A stretch of 64,000 bases of DNA from Veillonella sp. 3310 (GCF_003999875.1 NZ_RQVJ01000003.1:62001-126000), one strand, 5' to 3'. Counted from the first letter of the stretch, positions 49,457 through 57,539 are shown. Notes: generated from the sequence alone by a model not told the origin. Numbers and translations: made by a program.

Positions 49457-50308
49457 ATGGAAAACTACTTTATGTGTCCAGACAAAAAGGTCATATCATG
49501 CAGTGACTGTATTAAACAGTGTAGGAGAAAAGAACGTTGTCTTGCATTACCGTTGTTAGTATACGCAAGTCGAACTAGAGATTTAAACAGACGGCATTTC
49601 AGTGTGACTGAACTATTGTCACCTACACTGCAGATGTATCTAAAGGCTACACATGGCGAATTAATCAAGCCACAGTCAATACTACCTAGCGCTATCGGAA
49701 CAGCGTGCCACGCTATCTTAGAGGACTGTTTACCAATTGGATATGCTGGCGAGTTTAGGCTTGAGAGTGACGGAATTACAGGTCAAATGGACTGTATCGA
49801 CTTAAAAGGTAAAACTCTATATGACTATAAAATCACTAGTGTTTACAAAGTAGCCAGTATGCTGGGGTACAGCATGTACAGAGGATACAAGGAAATTACT
49901 AGAGGTAAGAATAAGGGTGAACAGCGATTTGGACTTCATTGGACTAAAGAGCCTAATGGACTGCATGACTATGGTGACTACTGTAAACAACAAAATTTAT
50001 ATCGTATCTTGCTTGCTAAGAATGGTATAGAAATCAACGATATGTATCTACAGTGCATTATCAAAGAACCCGAATCTAAGCTAAAAGAAACACCGCTTAA
50101 AAAGCCGTGCTATCTAATCAAATTACCAAAGATGAATGATGAAAGACTTTGGAATTATGCACAGTATAAAAAGCGAGTGTTATTACATGCGATTGATACA
50201 GGAGAATTACCTAAGATGTGTACACCTAAAGAAACATGGAACGGTAGACGTTGTAAAGATTACTGTAATGTAGCCGTGCATTGTCCTTATATGAATGGGG
50301 GAAAGTAA
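49457..50308 (+). CDS. PD-(D/E)XK nuclease, RecB/Cas4-like
   Basis: A 283-residue protein. GTACHAILEDCL (the helix with the conserved His), GQMDCIDLKGKTLYDYKIT (the D...D-x-K catalytic core) and a C-terminal CKDYCNVAVHC cysteine set match RecB-family nucleases. A further cysteine cluster is at residues 8-29 (CPDKK...CSDC, CRRKERC), so an Fe-S or zinc site like Cas4/AddB is likely. It probably processes DNA ends in replication or recombination with the SSB and RusA. Confidence 0.8.
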   Translation: MENYFMCPDKKVISCSDCIKQCRRKERCLALPLLVYASRTRDLNRRHFSVTELLSPTLQMYLKATHGELIKPQSILPSAIGTACHAILEDCLPIGYAGEFRLESDGITGQMDCIDLKGKTLYDYKITSVYKVASMLGYSMYRGYKEITRGKNKGEQRFGLHWTKEPNGLHDYGDYCKQQNLYRILLAKNGIEINDMYLQCIIKEPESKLKETPLKKPCYLIKLPKMNDERLWNYAQYKKRVLLHAIDTGELPKMCTPKETWNGRRCKDYCNVAVHCPYMNGGK

Positions 50309-50950
50309 ATGATACTCATAGGTAAAATGGGTAGCGGTAAATCTACGGTTGCTAACATTATGGATGTTCAGCAATTTGCATTCGCAGATTTACTCAAAGA
50401 GGTTATCACAGAAACAGAAAATACCACTGCTAGCCACGGCTTGCATATAATCTGTAGTCAATTTGAAGAAGAACGATTCACTGACCAAAGCCGTGTATAT
50501 AACCTATTGAAAGAAATTCATCGAGTAAAACCTACTAAGCAAGGCAAGCAGTATGCACGGTGGTATTATCAACAGCTGGGACAGTTAATGCGTGAGGTTG
50601 ACCCTTTGTTTTGGGTAAAAGCTGTTAGAAACAAGATGAAACAGCAAAAATACAGGTGGAATAAATTAGACTATGTAATTACAGACTGTAGGTTTAAAAA
50701 CGAGTTTAAAGCATTCAAGGAAGATTATTCAATCTACATCGAATGTGATGATACAGAGCGCATTAAACGGTTGAAAGAACGTGACGGGGATGTAACGCTT
50801 GAATACATGAAAGACATCTCAGAGATTGAATTGGAAAGTCTAAAAGATAAATGCGACTACATTATTGATACAACAGGATTAACGATTGAAGAATTACAGC
50901 AAGAAGTGTGGGAGGTAATGGTTGACATTGAGCAAAATCAAGAAGAATGA
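50309..50950 (+). CDS. P-loop kinase, deoxynucleoside monophosphate kinase-like
   Basis: A 213-residue protein with Walker A GKMGSGKST at residues 5-13 and a lid/base region resembling phage T4-type dNMP kinases (QFAFADLLKEVI; VITDCRFKNEFKAF; IKRLKERDGD). It starts directly at the previous stop. It would raise dNTP pools together with ThyX and dUTPase. Another small-molecule kinase is possible. Confidence 0.75.
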   Translation: MILIGKMGSGKSTVANIMDVQQFAFADLLKEVITETENTTASHGLHIICSQFEEERFTDQSRVYNLLKEIHRVKPTKQGKQYARWYYQQLGQLMREVDPLFWVKAVRNKMKQQKYRWNKLDYVITDCRFKNEFKAFKEDYSIYIECDDTERIKRLKERDGDVTLEYMKDISEIELESLKDKCDYIIDTTGLTIEELQQEVWEVMVDIEQNQEE

Positions 50951-51134
50951 CGCATACTTGCTAAAGTCAATAGCAGATATGCTAGAGCATGATAAACAGC
51001 TGTGTTATAAGGCTTGCGAATTAGAAACTAAAGAAGAACAGTTAGACATACTACAGAAACTAATCAAACGATTAGACGGTGAGAAAAGTCTACTATTAGA
51101 GTATATGGAGACTATACAGCATGATTCTATTTAG
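50922..51134 (+). CDS. Small helical phage protein, unknown
   Basis: A 70-residue charged, helical protein. The start is TTG 50922, with GGGAGGT at 50909-50915. It overlaps both neighbours (29 and 14 bases). No family is recognised. Confidence 0.6.
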   Translation: MTLSKIKKNDAYLLKSIADMLEHDKQLCYKACELETKEEQLDILQKLIKRLDGEKSLLLEYMETIQHDSI

Positions 51135-51537
51135 TGGCATAGTTGAGGGAATACCAGTAGCACAGGGTAGACCACGGTTTAGTACGTTTGGTGGATATAC
51201 AAGGGTATATGACCCGCCAAAGTCTAAAGCATACAAGAAACTCATTCAAGATACTGTACCAAAGAAAGAACATCTCATTGATGTACCTTTTAAATTTAAT
51301 CTTGATGTGTATCTGCCTATTCCTAAATCAACATCGAAAAAGAACAAGCAGTTAATGCTAGAGGGGGCAATCGTACCGACTAAAAAGCCTGATGTTGATA
51401 ACTATGTGAAAGGTGTACTGGACGCATTAAATCAACACATATGGACTGATGATTCACTCATAGTAAATCTATCGGTGAAAAAACGGTACAGTGACAATCC
51501 TAGGATTGAGTTCGCTTGTTATGATATATCACTATAG
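51121..51537 (+). CDS. rusA: RusA-type Holliday junction resolvase
   Basis: A 138-residue endonuclease of the RusA family. PVAQGRPRF near the start and KPDVDNYVKGVLDALN with its catalytic aspartates are the signature, then WTDDSLIV. It resolves recombination or replication junctions in phage DNA. Confidence 0.92.
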   Translation: MILFSGIVEGIPVAQGRPRFSTFGGYTRVYDPPKSKAYKKLIQDTVPKKEHLIDVPFKFNLDVYLPIPKSTSKKNKQLMLEGAIVPTKKPDVDNYVKGVLDALNQHIWTDDSLIVNLSVKKRYSDNPRIEFACYDISL

Positions 51538-51554
51538 AAAACGAGGAGGTAATT

Positions 51555-51752
51555 ATGCATAGATACAATTTTGAAAATGGATTTTTTAAAGATGTAGAAG
51601 TGAAAATCAATATGGAAATTTTCATGAGTGGCGAAGATTACGAAACAACATACGAGGAAAAAGAAGAGCATATCAAAAATCTTGTAAAGTATATCACAAG
51701 AGATAAGGATATTACTAAAGTATATGATATTGAAGTGTTGGATATTTTTTAA
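51555..51752 (+). CDS. Small phage protein, unknown (beta-alpha-beta group)
   Basis: A 65-residue acidic protein: an N-terminal strand pair, a helix, and a C-terminal strand (YDIEVLDIF). Two following genes share this plan loosely. GAGGAGG precedes the ATG. Confidence 0.65.
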   Translation: MHRYNFENGFFKDVEVKINMEIFMSGEDYETTYEEKEEHIKNLVKYITRDKDITKVYDIEVLDIF

Positions 51753-51764
51753 TGGGGAACATTT

Positions 51765-51956
51765 ATGACGGAAAGATATATTGAAGCAAGTGGTAGGTTT
51801 AATATCACAATCAAAGTAAAAGACTATGGTCAAGAACCATGCGATGAAGAAATGCTTAGAGAAATACTGCACGCATTTCTAGGCAAGAGTTCATCTAAAA
51901 ATGATTCTATCGACATTTTGTATGACTATGAAATAGTAGACGAAAATATCTATTAA
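51765..51956 (+). CDS. Small phage protein, unknown (beta-alpha-beta group)
   Basis: A 63-residue protein whose end, LYDYEIVDENIY, echoes the preceding gene's YDIEVLDIF. Likely a diverged tandem duplicate. Function unknown. Confidence 0.65.
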   Translation: MTERYIEASGRFNITIKVKDYGQEPCDEEMLREILHAFLGKSSSKNDSIDILYDYEIVDENIY

Positions 51957-51966
51957 GGAGAAAGCT

Positions 51967-52188
51967 ATGGATAAAGAACAAATGCATATACAGGCTACGG
52001 TTACACTTAACCTAGATACATACTTTGACGCAAATAACTTTAGAATCTTACCAGACCAGCTTGGATTTGTGAAAGATAGCATTACTAATGAAATTGAAGA
52101 GAATATGCGCCGTGCTGTAATGGCAATAGATACGTTTGATACAGATTATGTAATCGAGGAGATATTAATCAATGGCGAATACGTATGA
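51967..52188 (+). CDS. Small phage protein, unknown (beta-alpha-beta group)
   Basis: A 73-residue protein with the same strand-helix-strand plan, ending DYVIEEILINGEYV. AAGGAGAAAG precedes the ATG. Its end overlaps the next start. Confidence 0.65.
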   Translation: MDKEQMHIQATVTLNLDTYFDANNFRILPDQLGFVKDSITNEIEENMRRAVMAIDTFDTDYVIEEILINGEYV

Positions 52189-52384
52189 TTTATACTACGG
52201 CGACAGTATCAATAAGGAATATATCAATACATTTAATACAGAGGATGAAGCCTTTGATTGTATCGTTGAGTTTTTAAAGTCAAAAGGATGTGAGCCGTAT
52301 TATTACCGTGGAATTTATCACGATGAATACACGATGATAGACTACGGCAGTCACTATACTTTTTATTATATTTACAAGAGGTAA
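52172..52384 (+). CDS. Small phage protein, AFDC-type duplicate 1
   Basis: A 70-residue aromatic-rich protein. It shares EAFDCIVEF and the YRGIYHDEYTMIDYGSHYTF layout with the next gene (KAFDCVAEY; FHRDINGFTVGYG), so the two are paralogues. No function is known. Confidence 0.65.
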   Translation: MANTYDLYYGDSINKEYINTFNTEDEAFDCIVEFLKSKGCEPYYYRGIYHDEYTMIDYGSHYTFYYIYKR

Positions 52385-52388
52385 TACT

Positions 52389-52604
52389 ATGGAATTATAT
52401 TGGTTTGTTTATTTTACAAAAGATGGTGAACATAAATTAATTGGTAAGTATAAAAAAGAGTGTAAGGCATTCGATTGTGTAGCAGAATATTGCAAAGACC
52501 CTATAAAGTTTAAAGACTTGGTATTTCACAGAGATATCAATGGGTTTACAGTTGGATATGGCGTAACAGGTGAATATTATTCAGTAATTAAAGAGTTTGT
52601 TTAA
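52389..52604 (+). CDS. Small phage protein, AFDC-type duplicate 2
   Basis: A 71-residue paralogue of the preceding gene (see KAFDCVAEY). It lies just before the cytosine methyltransferase. No function is known. Confidence 0.65.
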   Translation: MELYWFVYFTKDGEHKLIGKYKKECKAFDCVAEYCKDPIKFKDLVFHRDINGFTVGYGVTGEYYSVIKEFV

Positions 52605-52623
52605 TTTGAAAGGAGTAACGATA

Positions 52624-53028
52624 GTGGAAAAGCTAAAGTTTATTGACATGTTCGCTGGAATCGGTGGATTTCACAGTGGACTGGAACAAGCTGGTATGCA
52701 GTGCGTTGGATGGATTGAGATTGATAAGTACGCAAGGAAGTCTTATCTTGCGATTCACAATGCACACGATTTATGGACAGCAGAAGATATCACAAAAGTT
52801 AAAGGCGATGAGTTGCCACATGCAGATTTATGGTCATTCGGTTCGCCGTGTCAAGATTTATCAGTTGCAGGTAAAATCAAAGGTTTAGATGGCGAAAGGA
52901 GTGGTCTGTTTTATGAAGTCATGCGACTTATTGACGAACGAGAAGAAAGTGGAAAAGGTAAACCCGAATGGTTACTCTTTGAAAATGTTAAAGGAGCTTT
53001 ATCCAGTAGGGGGGCAAGACTTCCTTGA
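52624..53028 (+). CDS. C5-cytosine DNA methyltransferase, N-terminal part (frame broken at G6)
   Basis: Motif I FIDMFAGIGGFHSGL, catalytic motif IV FGSPCQDLSVAG (with the active Cys) and motif VI LLFENVKG are intact. The start is GTG 52624, with AAAGGAG seven bases upstream. At the run of six G (53009-53014) this frame ends after 14 more bases; the sequence continues perfectly in the +1 frame as the C-terminal part. One G fewer would restore a full enzyme of ~399 residues. Confidence 0.85.
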   Translation: MEKLKFIDMFAGIGGFHSGLEQAGMQCVGWIEIDKYARKSYLAIHNAHDLWTAEDITKVKGDELPHADLWSFGSPCQDLSVAGKIKGLDGERSGLFYEVMRLIDEREESGKGKPEWLLFENVKGALSSRGARLP

Positions 53029-53821
53029 AATCCTCTATCAAGTGGCAGAAAGAGGGTACTATCTTGAATGGAGAGTGTATAATTCAAAAAACTACGGAGT
53101 ACCACAAAACCGTGAGCGAGTGTACCTTATTGGACATCATGGAGGAAAACCCCGGAATGAAATACTACCTAAAGCAAGAGACGGCGGAAAAGGTATTAAA
53201 AAGCTTGATGGCTTAGATAATAACGATTGTTTTCAAGGTTATCGTGTGTTTGAAACTGATGGTGTAAGTTGCACGTTAAGCTCAGCGCATGGTGGACTTG
53301 GAGTAAACACTGGATTATACGGTCAAGATATTCCAAAGAACAAGCACCGCGAGAAAATACCACAGGGGTATCGTGTGTATGAAGTAGACGGCATAACCCC
53401 TACAGTTAATTGTGCTGGTGGTGGCGTTGGCGGTAAAACTGGACTATATGGTATTGACGTTATTAATCGAGGGGATATAACTCACCAAAGAAGTAGAGTA
53501 TATAATCCTATTGGACATATCGGAGCACTCACGGCGACAGACTATAAAGAACCGCCTAAAGTTTTTCAGCCTATCGAAATAGACGAAACTATGTATCCGA
53601 ACGTATGTAAGCTAAAGAATAACCGTGTAATAACAGTTAGAAAGCTAACACCACGTGAATGCTTTAGATTGCAAGGCTTCACAGATGAACAGTTCGATAG
53701 AATACCAGCCGAGATTAGTGATACTCAAAGATACAGACAGGCGGGAAACAGTGTGACTGTACCTTTAGTTAAAGAAATCGGAGAATCTATCGTTAAGTAT
53801 TGGGAAGGAATGGATAAATGA
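52889..53821 (+). CDS. C5-cytosine DNA methyltransferase, C-terminal part
   Basis: This frame carries the rest of the enzyme after the G6 tract: GGQDFLEIL, motif VIII NYGVPQNRERVYLIG, a target-recognition region with repeated blocks (QGYRVFETDGVSCTL and QGYRVYEVDGITPTV), motif IX RKLTPRECFRLQGF and motif X RQAGNSVTVPLVKEIG. The open frame reaches back to an ATG at 52889, but that part is out-of-frame motif sequence, so it is probably made only with the N-terminal part. It overlaps the next start by four bases. Confidence 0.8.
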   Translation: MAKGVVCFMKSCDLLTNEKKVEKVNPNGYSLKMLKELYPVGGQDFLEILYQVAERGYYLEWRVYNSKNYGVPQNRERVYLIGHHGGKPRNEILPKARDGGKGIKKLDGLDNNDCFQGYRVFETDGVSCTLSSAHGGLGVNTGLYGQDIPKNKHREKIPQGYRVYEVDGITPTVNCAGGGVGGKTGLYGIDVINRGDITHQRSRVYNPIGHIGALTATDYKEPPKVFQPIEIDETMYPNVCKLKNNRVITVRKLTPRECFRLQGFTDEQFDRIPAEISDTQRYRQAGNSVTVPLVKEIGESIVKYWEGMDK

Positions 53822-54204
53822 GCGAGTTATTAAAACTAAAGTTTGAACCGTATTATATTAGAGAAGAAAGCGAAGAAGGGTGGAAGGTTGATGTTGTTTA
53901 CGTGGATAAGAATCTAGCAGGTGAAAGAATTGAAGTTTTTAAAGAAAGTGATGGGTATAGGTTGTATTCGATAGATTTGGGCAATAGTTTTATAAAATTA
54001 AAAATCTGTAATCCACAAGTGGACGAAATCGTAATCTATTCAAATAAAAGCGGTTGTTTTGTGAAAAACAAAAATTTAGAAAAAACGAAAAATGCACTTG
54101 AGATTTTAAAGCCAGCTATGAAAAGGCGTTATGATGAAATTGTTGAAAAGAAACAGGTAGAAAAAGAATGGCAAGAGCAAAAATCTTTTGAATTAACACT
54201 ATAG
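53818..54204 (+). CDS. Tandem paralogue family member P1, unknown
   Basis: A 128-residue protein, first of six paralogues. It starts MSELLKLKFEP, has a middle VDKNLAGERI strand, a helix with ALEILKPAMKRRYDEI, and ends KSFELTL. Members share the first strand, the L-K-P-x-M helix and the final W...(F)E(F/L)TL strand. The cytosolic location is inferred from the lack of signals. Function unknown. Confidence 0.75.
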   Translation: MSELLKLKFEPYYIREESEEGWKVDVVYVDKNLAGERIEVFKESDGYRLYSIDLGNSFIKLKICNPQVDEIVIYSNKSGCFVKNKNLEKTKNALEILKPAMKRRYDEIVEKKQVEKEWQEQKSFELTL

Positions 54205-54213
54205 GAGTTAAGT

Positions 54214-54639
54214 ATGAGTGATTTGTTAAAACTAAAGTTTATAGCAGACTGGGATTGTTATTGTTCACCTTATGAATGCTATCGGATTCAAGTAGATAAA
54301 GTGGATTACTATTTGCTTGGTGCTGTGATTTCCGTTGTAAATGAAAAAGATAAAAATCAAGAATATACGATTAAAATCGGAAGTTTGGGTATAGAATTAA
54401 AGTCATTCTACGATTATCCTTACGATGTGGATATAGATGGTGAAACTAGATTAGTTGATATACCATACAACCGTTTCAGTTATCTTGACGCAGATGACTT
54501 AGAGGAAGTCCTTAACGCACTCAAAATGTTAAAGCCAGAGATGGAAAAGTACAGAAACACAATGCGAGACAAAGAACTTGCAAAAGAGAAACGCAAGGCT
54601 TTGTGGCTAGAAAAAGAACCTTTTGAGTTTACACTATAG
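54214..54639 (+). CDS. Tandem paralogue family member P2, unknown
   Basis: A 141-residue paralogue: MSDLLKLKF start, NALKMLKPEMEKYRN helix, end LEKEPFEFTL. Its leader (ATAGGAGTTAAGTATGA) is nearly identical to that of the next gene, so the duplication carried the translation signal. Confidence 0.75.
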   Translation: MSDLLKLKFIADWDCYCSPYECYRIQVDKVDYYLLGAVISVVNEKDKNQEYTIKIGSLGIELKSFYDYPYDVDIDGETRLVDIPYNRFSYLDADDLEEVLNALKMLKPEMEKYRNTMRDKELAKEKRKALWLEKEPFEFTL

Positions 54640-54648
54640 GAGTTAAGT

Positions 54649-54894
54649 ATGACGAATGTAGAATTTAGACAATCACTCAGCAAGAAACAAGTAGGATTCT
54701 TGCGAGAAAAATATAAAGACTTACTAAATCAAGTGGAAGAGGAGCTAGACGGATGTAGCTATTTATCCTTTGGGGATAAGGTGGAGAGTGTAGGCAAATT
54801 GTTGTTATTAGCAAGTACTTACAAAGAATTACTTCTAGGGGATAGTTTGGATGGTCTATTTAGCGAATGTTATGAACGTTACGAAAACATATAG
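54649..54894 (+). CDS. Small helical protein q1, partner of the paralogue array
   Basis: An 81-residue helical protein resembling the gene at 56914: both share F-x3-L-x3-Q-x3-L-x3-Y near the start and a late YKELL/LTGIEL-type helix. It lies between array members P2 and P3. Confidence 0.65.
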   Translation: MTNVEFRQSLSKKQVGFLREKYKDLLNQVEEELDGCSYLSFGDKVESVGKLLLLASTYKELLLGDSLDGLFSECYERYENI

Positions 54895-54902
54895 GAGTTA
54901 TC

Positions 54903-55307
54903 ATGAACGATTTATTTAAACTCACGTTTACACCTATCGTAAACGGCTATAAAAGTATCAACAAGTATAAAGTAAAAGTTGAGTATTTTGACAAGAATGT
55001 CGTCGGGACTATGTTCGACATGAGAGGTGACGATAGACTAGGATTTGTTATTTTCTTTAATGAAGAATTTATCAATGCATTTAATCACTGTATAGAGGGA
55101 TACTGCGGAGAAACAATAACATCAAGGTCATTAATAGGCGATGGCTATACGATAGAAAAACGATATATTGATTTGTATATCGAAGCCATAAATAAAGTTA
55201 AACCACAGCTTAAAGAAGTTTGTTTAGAAAAACAAAGGAAAGAAGATTGCTTGAAAAAGACTTATGAAGAATGGAAACGGGAAAAGCCTATCGAGTATTC
55301 ATTTTAA
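54903..55307 (+). CDS. Tandem paralogue family member P3, unknown
   Basis: A 134-residue paralogue: MNDLFKLTFTP start, FDKNVVGTMF centre like P1's VDKNLAG, INKVKPQLKEV helix, and end EWKREKPIEYSF. Confidence 0.75.
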   Translation: MNDLFKLTFTPIVNGYKSINKYKVKVEYFDKNVVGTMFDMRGDDRLGFVIFFNEEFINAFNHCIEGYCGETITSRSLIGDGYTIEKRYIDLYIEAINKVKPQLKEVCLEKQRKEDCLKKTYEEWKREKPIEYSF

Positions 55308-55319
55308 AGGAGTAAACCA

Positions 55320-55664
55320 ATGGAGGAATTAATCAGTTTTGACTTAGTGCCAACATTTAAAGAGTGTTATATTGTTGACAATCTACAAATAAACAAGCGC
55401 CTTTTTGAGTTTAGGTGCGAAAAGAAAATTGATGGTGTTACATATGAATTTGTTATTTTTAAAAGGTCGTTCGATATTTATGCGAATAAAAACGGCGGAA
55501 ACACGTTTTGTACTTTATGCTGCATAAAACAGGATAATCCAGTTTGTGAAAACGTCATCGATGATATTCAAAATGTTCTTAAACTGTTTAAATCCGAAAT
55601 GCAAGAGTATGTAGAGCGAAAAAAGAAATGGGAGCAAAAGAACAAGATTAACATTTCAGTTTAA
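55320..55664 (+). CDS. Tandem paralogue family member P4, unknown
   Basis: A 114-residue paralogue: MEELISFDLVP start, VLKLFKSEMQEYVERKKKW helix, end NKINISV. It is closest in layout to P5. Confidence 0.7.
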   Translation: MEELISFDLVPTFKECYIVDNLQINKRLFEFRCEKKIDGVTYEFVIFKRSFDIYANKNGGNTFCTLCCIKQDNPVCENVIDDIQNVLKLFKSEMQEYVERKKKWEQKNKINISV

Positions 55665-55684
55665 TATAAATGGGAGTGAAACCA

Positions 55685-56050
55685 ATGGATGAACTGATTA
55701 GTTTTGATTTAGAAGAAGAAGGCGTTGTAACATATAGGGTTAAAAATCTAAGAATTAATCCAAATCTTGAATATTTCAACAATACTGTAAAATTCAGTGG
55801 TCAAAAATATCGTATTAATATTAGTCTTGGATATATCTCTGTATTTCGAGTTGGATTATTTGAGAATGAAACACGTTTATTTTTCTTTAAACACATGTCA
55901 AGTTATAACAAAAGAAGATGTGAACTTGTAAAAGAATTGTTAAGTCTATCCAAAGATAAAATGCAACAATATGCTGACAAAGTAAAAGAGCGTATGAATA
56001 AAGTTGAAGATTGGAAAACACAAAGAAAAGTCGATAGTTTTAAAATCTAA
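55685..56050 (+). CDS. Tandem paralogue family member P5, unknown
   Basis: A 121-residue paralogue: MDELISFDLEEEG start, LLSLSKDKMQQYADKVKER helix, end KVDSFKI. GGGAGTG before ATG 55685 favours this start over one five codons upstream. Confidence 0.7.
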   Translation: MDELISFDLEEEGVVTYRVKNLRINPNLEYFNNTVKFSGQKYRINISLGYISVFRVGLFENETRLFFFKHMSSYNKRRCELVKELLSLSKDKMQQYADKVKERMNKVEDWKTQRKVDSFKI

Positions 56051-56068
56051 AGAATAACAGGAGGAATT

Positions 56069-56536
56069 ATGCAAAGGAAATGTCATGCATGCGGTGCAAC
56101 GTTCACAGTGCAAGGCGATTGTCAAACAAAATGTGAATTATGTACAGCTGGAGTATCAAGAGAGGGTCGCATGGTGTACGGCTATGTACCACCAAAAGAA
56201 GAAAAACCTAAAGAAAAATCAGAAAAAAAGTGTAGAAAAACAGCGGAAGTGCTAAAAACATGTGAAATATGCGGTCTTGTTTTTAAGCCAAGCAGTCCAG
56301 CTCAAAAAACTTGTTCTTATCCATGTAGATTAGAGCGTGTAAAGAGAATGCGAGATAAAGGCGTTGAAAGACAGTCAAACGTACATGAAGAGACGTGCGT
56401 TATATGTGGTAAGCAGTTTATGACAAAACGATACAATCAAATTGTTTGTTCGGAAGAATGTTTAAAAGAAAAAACAAGAAGGCAAAGACGTGAGTATAAA
56501 AAGCGTTGTAGAGAACGAGCAAAGGCGGTGAGCTAA
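56069..56536 (+). CDS. Multi-zinc-ribbon phage protein
   Basis: A 155-residue basic protein with three Cys4 clusters: residues 4-25 (CHACG...CELC), ~66-85 (CEICG...CSYPC) and ~110-130 (CVICG...CSEEC), then a basic tail. The repeated C-x2-C-G-x(K/V)F form resembles zinc ribbons found in phage DNA-binding proteins. It may bind DNA or a polymerase. AGGAGGAA precedes the ATG. Confidence 0.75.
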   Translation: MQRKCHACGATFTVQGDCQTKCELCTAGVSREGRMVYGYVPPKEEKPKEKSEKKCRKTAEVLKTCEICGLVFKPSSPAQKTCSYPCRLERVKRMRDKGVERQSNVHEETCVICGKQFMTKRYNQIVCSEECLKEKTRRQRREYKKRCRERAKAVS

Positions 56537-56904
56537 TGGCAAGAAACATTGAAATACGAATGCTCCCTATATGGTTAGACCACGGCGACAATAGGGCATG
56601 TTATCTTATCGAACAAGTAAATGTAGATAAATATCTAAATGGTAAAACGTTTAGAAAAACAGTAGATAACGTGCCTTATGAAATTAGATTTGAAAAGGAG
56701 CATATCATAATTCGTGAGGATAAACCAGTATTTTGTGAGTTCTCACTAAAAATATCCAAAGGAAAGAAACATCAAAAAGGCATGATGCATAAAGGGGTAA
56801 AAGTCTTACGTGAGATTTCCGAAGAGATTCGTAAGACAGTTATCGAACAGCAGAAAGAGCGAACCGAATGGTTATCTCAAGATAGCTTATTATTTAGTCT
56901 ATAG
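56536..56904 (+). CDS. Tandem paralogue family member P6, unknown
   Basis: A 122-residue diverged paralogue: MARNIEIRMLPIW start, VNVDKYLNGKTF centre like P1-P3, VLREISEEIRKTV helix, end EWLSQDSLLFSL. Its start overlaps the zinc-ribbon stop. Confidence 0.65.
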   Translation: MARNIEIRMLPIWLDHGDNRACYLIEQVNVDKYLNGKTFRKTVDNVPYEIRFEKEHIIIREDKPVFCEFSLKISKGKKHQKGMMHKGVKVLREISEEIRKTVIEQQKERTEWLSQDSLLFSL

Positions 56905-56913
56905 GAGATTATT

Positions 56914-57183
56914 ATGTATGACTACAAAGATTTTGCAAACGATTTGAATGACAATCAAAGAGAACTACTGACTAGATACTATGAACAGGCAGTGCAGTGT
57001 GCAGAATACAATCTATCTACTTTCATGGATGAACGAATTGATAGAAGAACAACAGCTAATCAAGTAAGATATGCGTTGAATCAAGTAAACTTTCTTTCTA
57101 AATTGACAGGAATTGAACTTGAAAGAGATTATATTCGTATTTTACATGAGTTTAAAATCAATGGCGGTATGAATTACTATTGA
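56914..57183 (+). CDS. Small helical protein q2, partner of the paralogue array
   Basis: An 89-residue helical protein similar in pattern to q1 (54649). It follows P6 just as q1 follows P2, suggesting that a P-q pair was duplicated. Function unknown. Confidence 0.65.
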   Translation: MYDYKDFANDLNDNQRELLTRYYEQAVQCAEYNLSTFMDERIDRRTTANQVRYALNQVNFLSKLTGIELERDYIRILHEFKINGGMNYY

Positions 57184-57210
57184 TTGATATTTTGTTTGTA
57201 GGAGGTCTTT

Positions 57211-57528
57211 ATGAAGTATATCTTAGCAATTATGCTTGCGATAGTACCTATTATTTTAGGAAACAATGTGCAAGCAGAACGATTGATGAACGTGAGTGCA
57301 TACACTCACACTGGTAACGTAATGGCAAATGGTGAGTATCCACATGTAGGGGCAGTGGCTAGTGACGATTTACCATTGGGTACAAAAGTATTAGTAAACG
57401 GGCAAGAGTATATCGTAAAAGATAGATTTGGCGGTGGATACACTGACAGATTAGACATCTTTATGGATACATACGATGAAGCTATTGAGTTCGGTAGACA
57501 GTGGCTTAACGTTAAAGTCTTGGGATAA
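57211..57528 (+). CDS. Secreted 3D-domain protein (cell-wall hydrolase-like)
   Basis: A 105-residue protein with a signal peptide (residues 1-22, ending VQA) and a small double-psi beta-barrel 3D domain. The three aspartates lie in KDRFGGGYTDRLDIFMD. Related domains occur in lytic transglycosylases and Rpf-like proteins. In a phage it may act on peptidoglycan. A 14-bp hairpin follows. Confidence 0.85.
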   Translation: MKYILAIMLAIVPIILGNNVQAERLMNVSAYTHTGNVMANGEYPHVGAVASDDLPLGTKVLVNGQEYIVKDRFGGGYTDRLDIFMDTYDEAIEFGRQWLNVKVLG

Positions 57529-57539
57529 CAAGTATAGTA

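Noticed and set aside
49457-50308. Cas4 of a CRISPR system
   Set aside because: The Cys clusters and PD-(D/E)XK core fit, but there are no other cas genes and no array; a phage recombination nuclease is the simpler reading.
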